Shown: piece by piece, positions 61,725 to 64,000 of the stretch
How the letters are laid out: each line of letters starts with the position of its first letter
Numbering within the stretch: position 1 is the stretch's first letter
Assembly: GCA_945865815.1 (NCBI GenBank)
Contig: CAMBFR010000004.1
Coordinates: 1-64,000 of the forward strand
Length of the DNA: 64,000 nt
Reading direction: 5' to 3'
Origin: Candidatus Sulfopaludibacter sp. SbA3
GTDB taxonomy: Bacteria > Acidobacteriota > Terriglobia > 20CM-2-55-15
Program-made: the position numbers and the translations under genes
Notes under the pieces: generated by a model
Database searches by the model: none
The model's input: only the letters and a program-made list of their open reading frames with translations
What the model was told of the DNA's origin: nothing

Positions 61725-63223
61725 CGGACGGGAAGTACGCTGTGGGCGCGAGGCTTCTGCCCCAGCAACATTTTCTCCACCCTTTTGCCGATCTCTTCCG
61801 TACTCGTCGTGCCGGGCCTTCCGATTTCGGTGCATCCCCGATGCGTCGGGAAAATTTTTGAAGGATTCAAAAGCCCACTGGGATTAAAAACCCGCTTTAC
61901 GTTTGCCATCGTCTGCAGGTCCGATTCGGTAAACACCATCTCCATGAAATCGGCCTTTTCGCAGCCGACACCGTGCTCCCCGCTGAGCGCTCCTCCGACG
62001 CCGACGCAAAACCTCATGATCTCTTCGCCCATCGTGAGGATCTTGTCCACCTGGTCCTGGCGCCGGCTGTCGAAAAGGATCAGTGGATGAAGGTTTCCGT
62101 CGCCCGCATGGAATACATTCGCTACGGGCAACTGATACTGCTCGGAAATGCGATTGATCTCGGCCAGGACCTCGGGCAGCCGCGTCCGCGGAATGACTGC
62201 ATCCATGACCATCATGTCGGGACTGATGCGGCCCATCGCGCCAAACGAGCCCTTTCGCCCCATCCAAAGCCTCGCCCGCTCTTCCTCGTCTTTGGCGACG
62301 CGGACGTCGTATGCATTATTCCGCCTGCAGATCTCGATGATTTCAGCGGCGGTCTCGTTGAGCCCGTCGCTGAATCCGTCGACTTCGATCAGAAGCACCG
62401 CGCGGGCGTCCAGCGGATAGCCGGCCCGGTACACGGACGCCTCCACCGCTACGATAGTCTTGTCATCCATGAACTCGAGCGCAGCGGGAACGATACCGCC
62501 GGCCACAATGTCGGACACAGTCTGGCTGCATTCCTCAAAGGATTTATAAGCCGCCAGCAACGTTTTGACGGCCTGAGCCTTTGGCAGCAATCGCACCGTA
62601 ATTTCCGTCACGATCGCGAACGTTCCTTCGGAACCGACAATCGCGCCCACGAGGTCCATGCCGCAGGCTTCGCCGGCCGTATTTCCAAGACGAACAACTT
62701 CGCCCGTCGACAGCACGGCTTCGATCGCGAGAATGTGGTTCGTTGTCATGCCGTATTTCAGGCAGTGCGGGCCGCCGGCATTCTCCGCCACATTGCCGCC
62801 AATGCTGCACGCGGACTGGCTCGAAGGATCGGGCGCGTAGTAAAGCCCGTGAGGCGCCACGGCCTGGGAAATATGAATGTTGACGACGCCCGGTTGGACA
62901 ACGGCAAAACGGTTTTCTACATCCACGGACAGGATGCGGTTCATCCGCTGCAACTCAATGATGATACCGCCGTCAATCGCCATCGCGCCGCCGCTCAATC
63001 CGGTGCCCGAACCGCGAGGGAGAAATGGAATCCGATATTCGTTGGCAATTCGAACGGCCTCGGCGACCTGTTGAGTGTTTGCGGGGAAAACGACGGCGTC
63101 TGGTTTGTTTTTGAAAATGGCGAGGGCGTCACACTCGTAGACAAGGAGTTCGGTATCGTCGGTAGTCACCGCCGCGGCCCCGAGCGCCCGCTCGAGCCGG
63201 TCAATGATCTCTCTGCGCACTAC
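61721..63223 (-). CDS. glcD: Glycolate/lactate FAD-linked oxidase
   Basis: PRGSGTGLSGGAM; GGNVAENAGGPHCLKYG; GVGGALSGEHGVG. Confidence 0.92.
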   Translation of the reverse strand, partial: VVRREIIDRLERALGAAAVTTDDTELLVYECDALAIFKNKPDAVVFPANTQQVAEAVRIANEYRIPFLPRGSGTGLSGGAMAIDGGIIIELQRMNRILSVDVENRFAVVQPGVVNIHISQAVAPHGLYYAPDPSSQSACSIGGNVAENAGGPHCLKYGMTTNHILAIEAVLSTGEVVRLGNTAGEACGMDLVGAIVGSEGTFAIVTEITVRLLPKAQAVKTLLAAYKSFEECSQTVSDIVAGGIVPAALEFMDDKTIVAVEASVYRAGYPLDARAVLLIEVDGFSDGLNETAAEIIEICRRNNAYDVRVAKDEEERARLWMGRKGSFGAMGRISPDMMVMDAVIPRTRLPEVLAEINRISEQYQLPVANVFHAGDGNLHPLILFDSRRQDQVDKILTMGEEIMRFCVGVGGALSGEHGVGCEKADFMEMVFTESDLQTMANVKRVFNPSGLLNPSKIFPTHRGCTEIGRPGTTSTEEIGKRVEKMLLGQKPRAHSVLPVR

Positions 63224-63801
63224 TTTGTCTGCTGTGCTTTCAGCGCCTCGATCTGCTGTTTGACAACGTCGATCCGCGGATAGGTGGGATGCGCGTCGAC
63301 CAGCTTCTGCCACGCTTCGAGCGCGGCCTGGGCGTTGTTCTTGCCGTGCAACTGCGCAACGCCGATGTTGTAAAGCGCCTGGGGATGTGTCGGATCGAGC
63401 GTGAGCGACTTCTCGAACTCCACGATCGACTCGTCGATGCGCTGGGCGTAAAAGTACGTCGTGCCCAGGTCCGCGTGGATATTGGGATTGTCCGGCTCGA
63501 CTGCGAGCGCCTTCTCATACCAGCCGCTGGCTTCGGCGAACTTGCTCTGGTCGAAGTCAATATTCCCAAGTTCGATAAGGGCCTCGAAATCTCCCGGGTT
63601 CTGCTTCACCCTGTCGGTCAGGCTCTGTACAAGCGCAGGATCCGGCGGGGGCGGCGGGGGCAGCTCGCCGGGCCGCGACAGGGGCACGGCTCGCGCCATT
63701 GCCCGGACAACCTCCGGAGCCCGCTCTTTCGTCCAGGTAAACACGACGCCATAGCCGGCAACGAATCCGGCAAGCAGGAATATGAAAGGGGCCTTTTGCA
63801 T
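63220..63801 (-). CDS. TPR-repeat membrane-anchored protein
   Basis: N-terminal TM, WYEKALAVEPDNPNIHADLGTTYF repeats. Confidence 0.75.
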   Translation of the reverse strand: MQKAPFIFLLAGFVAGYGVVFTWTKERAPEVVRAMARAVPLSRPGELPPPPPPDPALVQSLTDRVKQNPGDFEALIELGNIDFDQSKFAEASGWYEKALAVEPDNPNIHADLGTTYFYAQRIDESIVEFEKSLTLDPTHPQALYNIGVAQLHGKNNAQAALEAWQKLVDAHPTYPRIDVVKQQIEALKAQQTK

Positions 63802-64000
63802 CGGTTGATCATACCAAAAACGCTGCAAACAGCCCCCGATAAACGTCATCCGGAAAGTCCGGACCATGCTTACACGAGTGCATCAGATCGATGACCACGG
63901 TCTGCAATGCGAGGTTGATCGGCGCTTCAATTTCGACCGCAAGCACCACCGACAATCCGGGAAACCGCCTGCTGATCGTTCGGAGCCTGACGCCGGTCAA

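Noticed and set aside
63809-64000. Partial minus-strand ORF at the window end
   Set aside because: Truncated by the window edge; no motif recognised.

Overview
High-GC bacterial chromosome segment, possibly Acidobacteriota (inference only). The flanks (about 1-36 kb and 56-64 kb) are mostly ordinary genes: secA, guaB, M23, M28 and M1 peptidases, a SpoIVB/S55-like protein, a PBP1-type enzyme, htpX and glcD/E/F. They also carry accessory loci: VapBC-like and AbrB/RelE-like toxin-antitoxin pairs, a B3-type metallo-beta-lactamase, and a DUF6883/DUF4926-like pair. The most interesting region is about 36.7-55.65 kb, a type III (III-D-like) CRISPR-Cas locus. Its minus-strand operon runs cas10 - csm3-like - csx10 - RAMP - csx19-like - TIGR03986-like RAMP - AAA ATPase (DUF3696-like) - PLD-like protein - small ORF - CARF protein - TM-SAVED protein - CARF/wHTH protein. 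A divergent plus-strand operon runs cas6 - unknown 200-aa ORF - reverse transcriptase - cas1 - cas2 - CRISPR array (16 repeats of 36 nt, 15 spacers). Main observations: (i) cas10 is interrupted by a single in-frame TAG; (ii) an ATPase/PLD-like pair sits inside the operon with tight overlaps, between the interference genes and the cOA-effector genes; (iii) there is a minimal membrane-anchored SAVED protein; (iv) Cas6, RT and Cas1 are separate proteins with an unknown ORF between cas6 and RT; (v) three 11-12 bp iterons lie upstream of a DUF4258 - sigma-like - DUF4407 operon. All family assignments come from reading motifs, with no database search.
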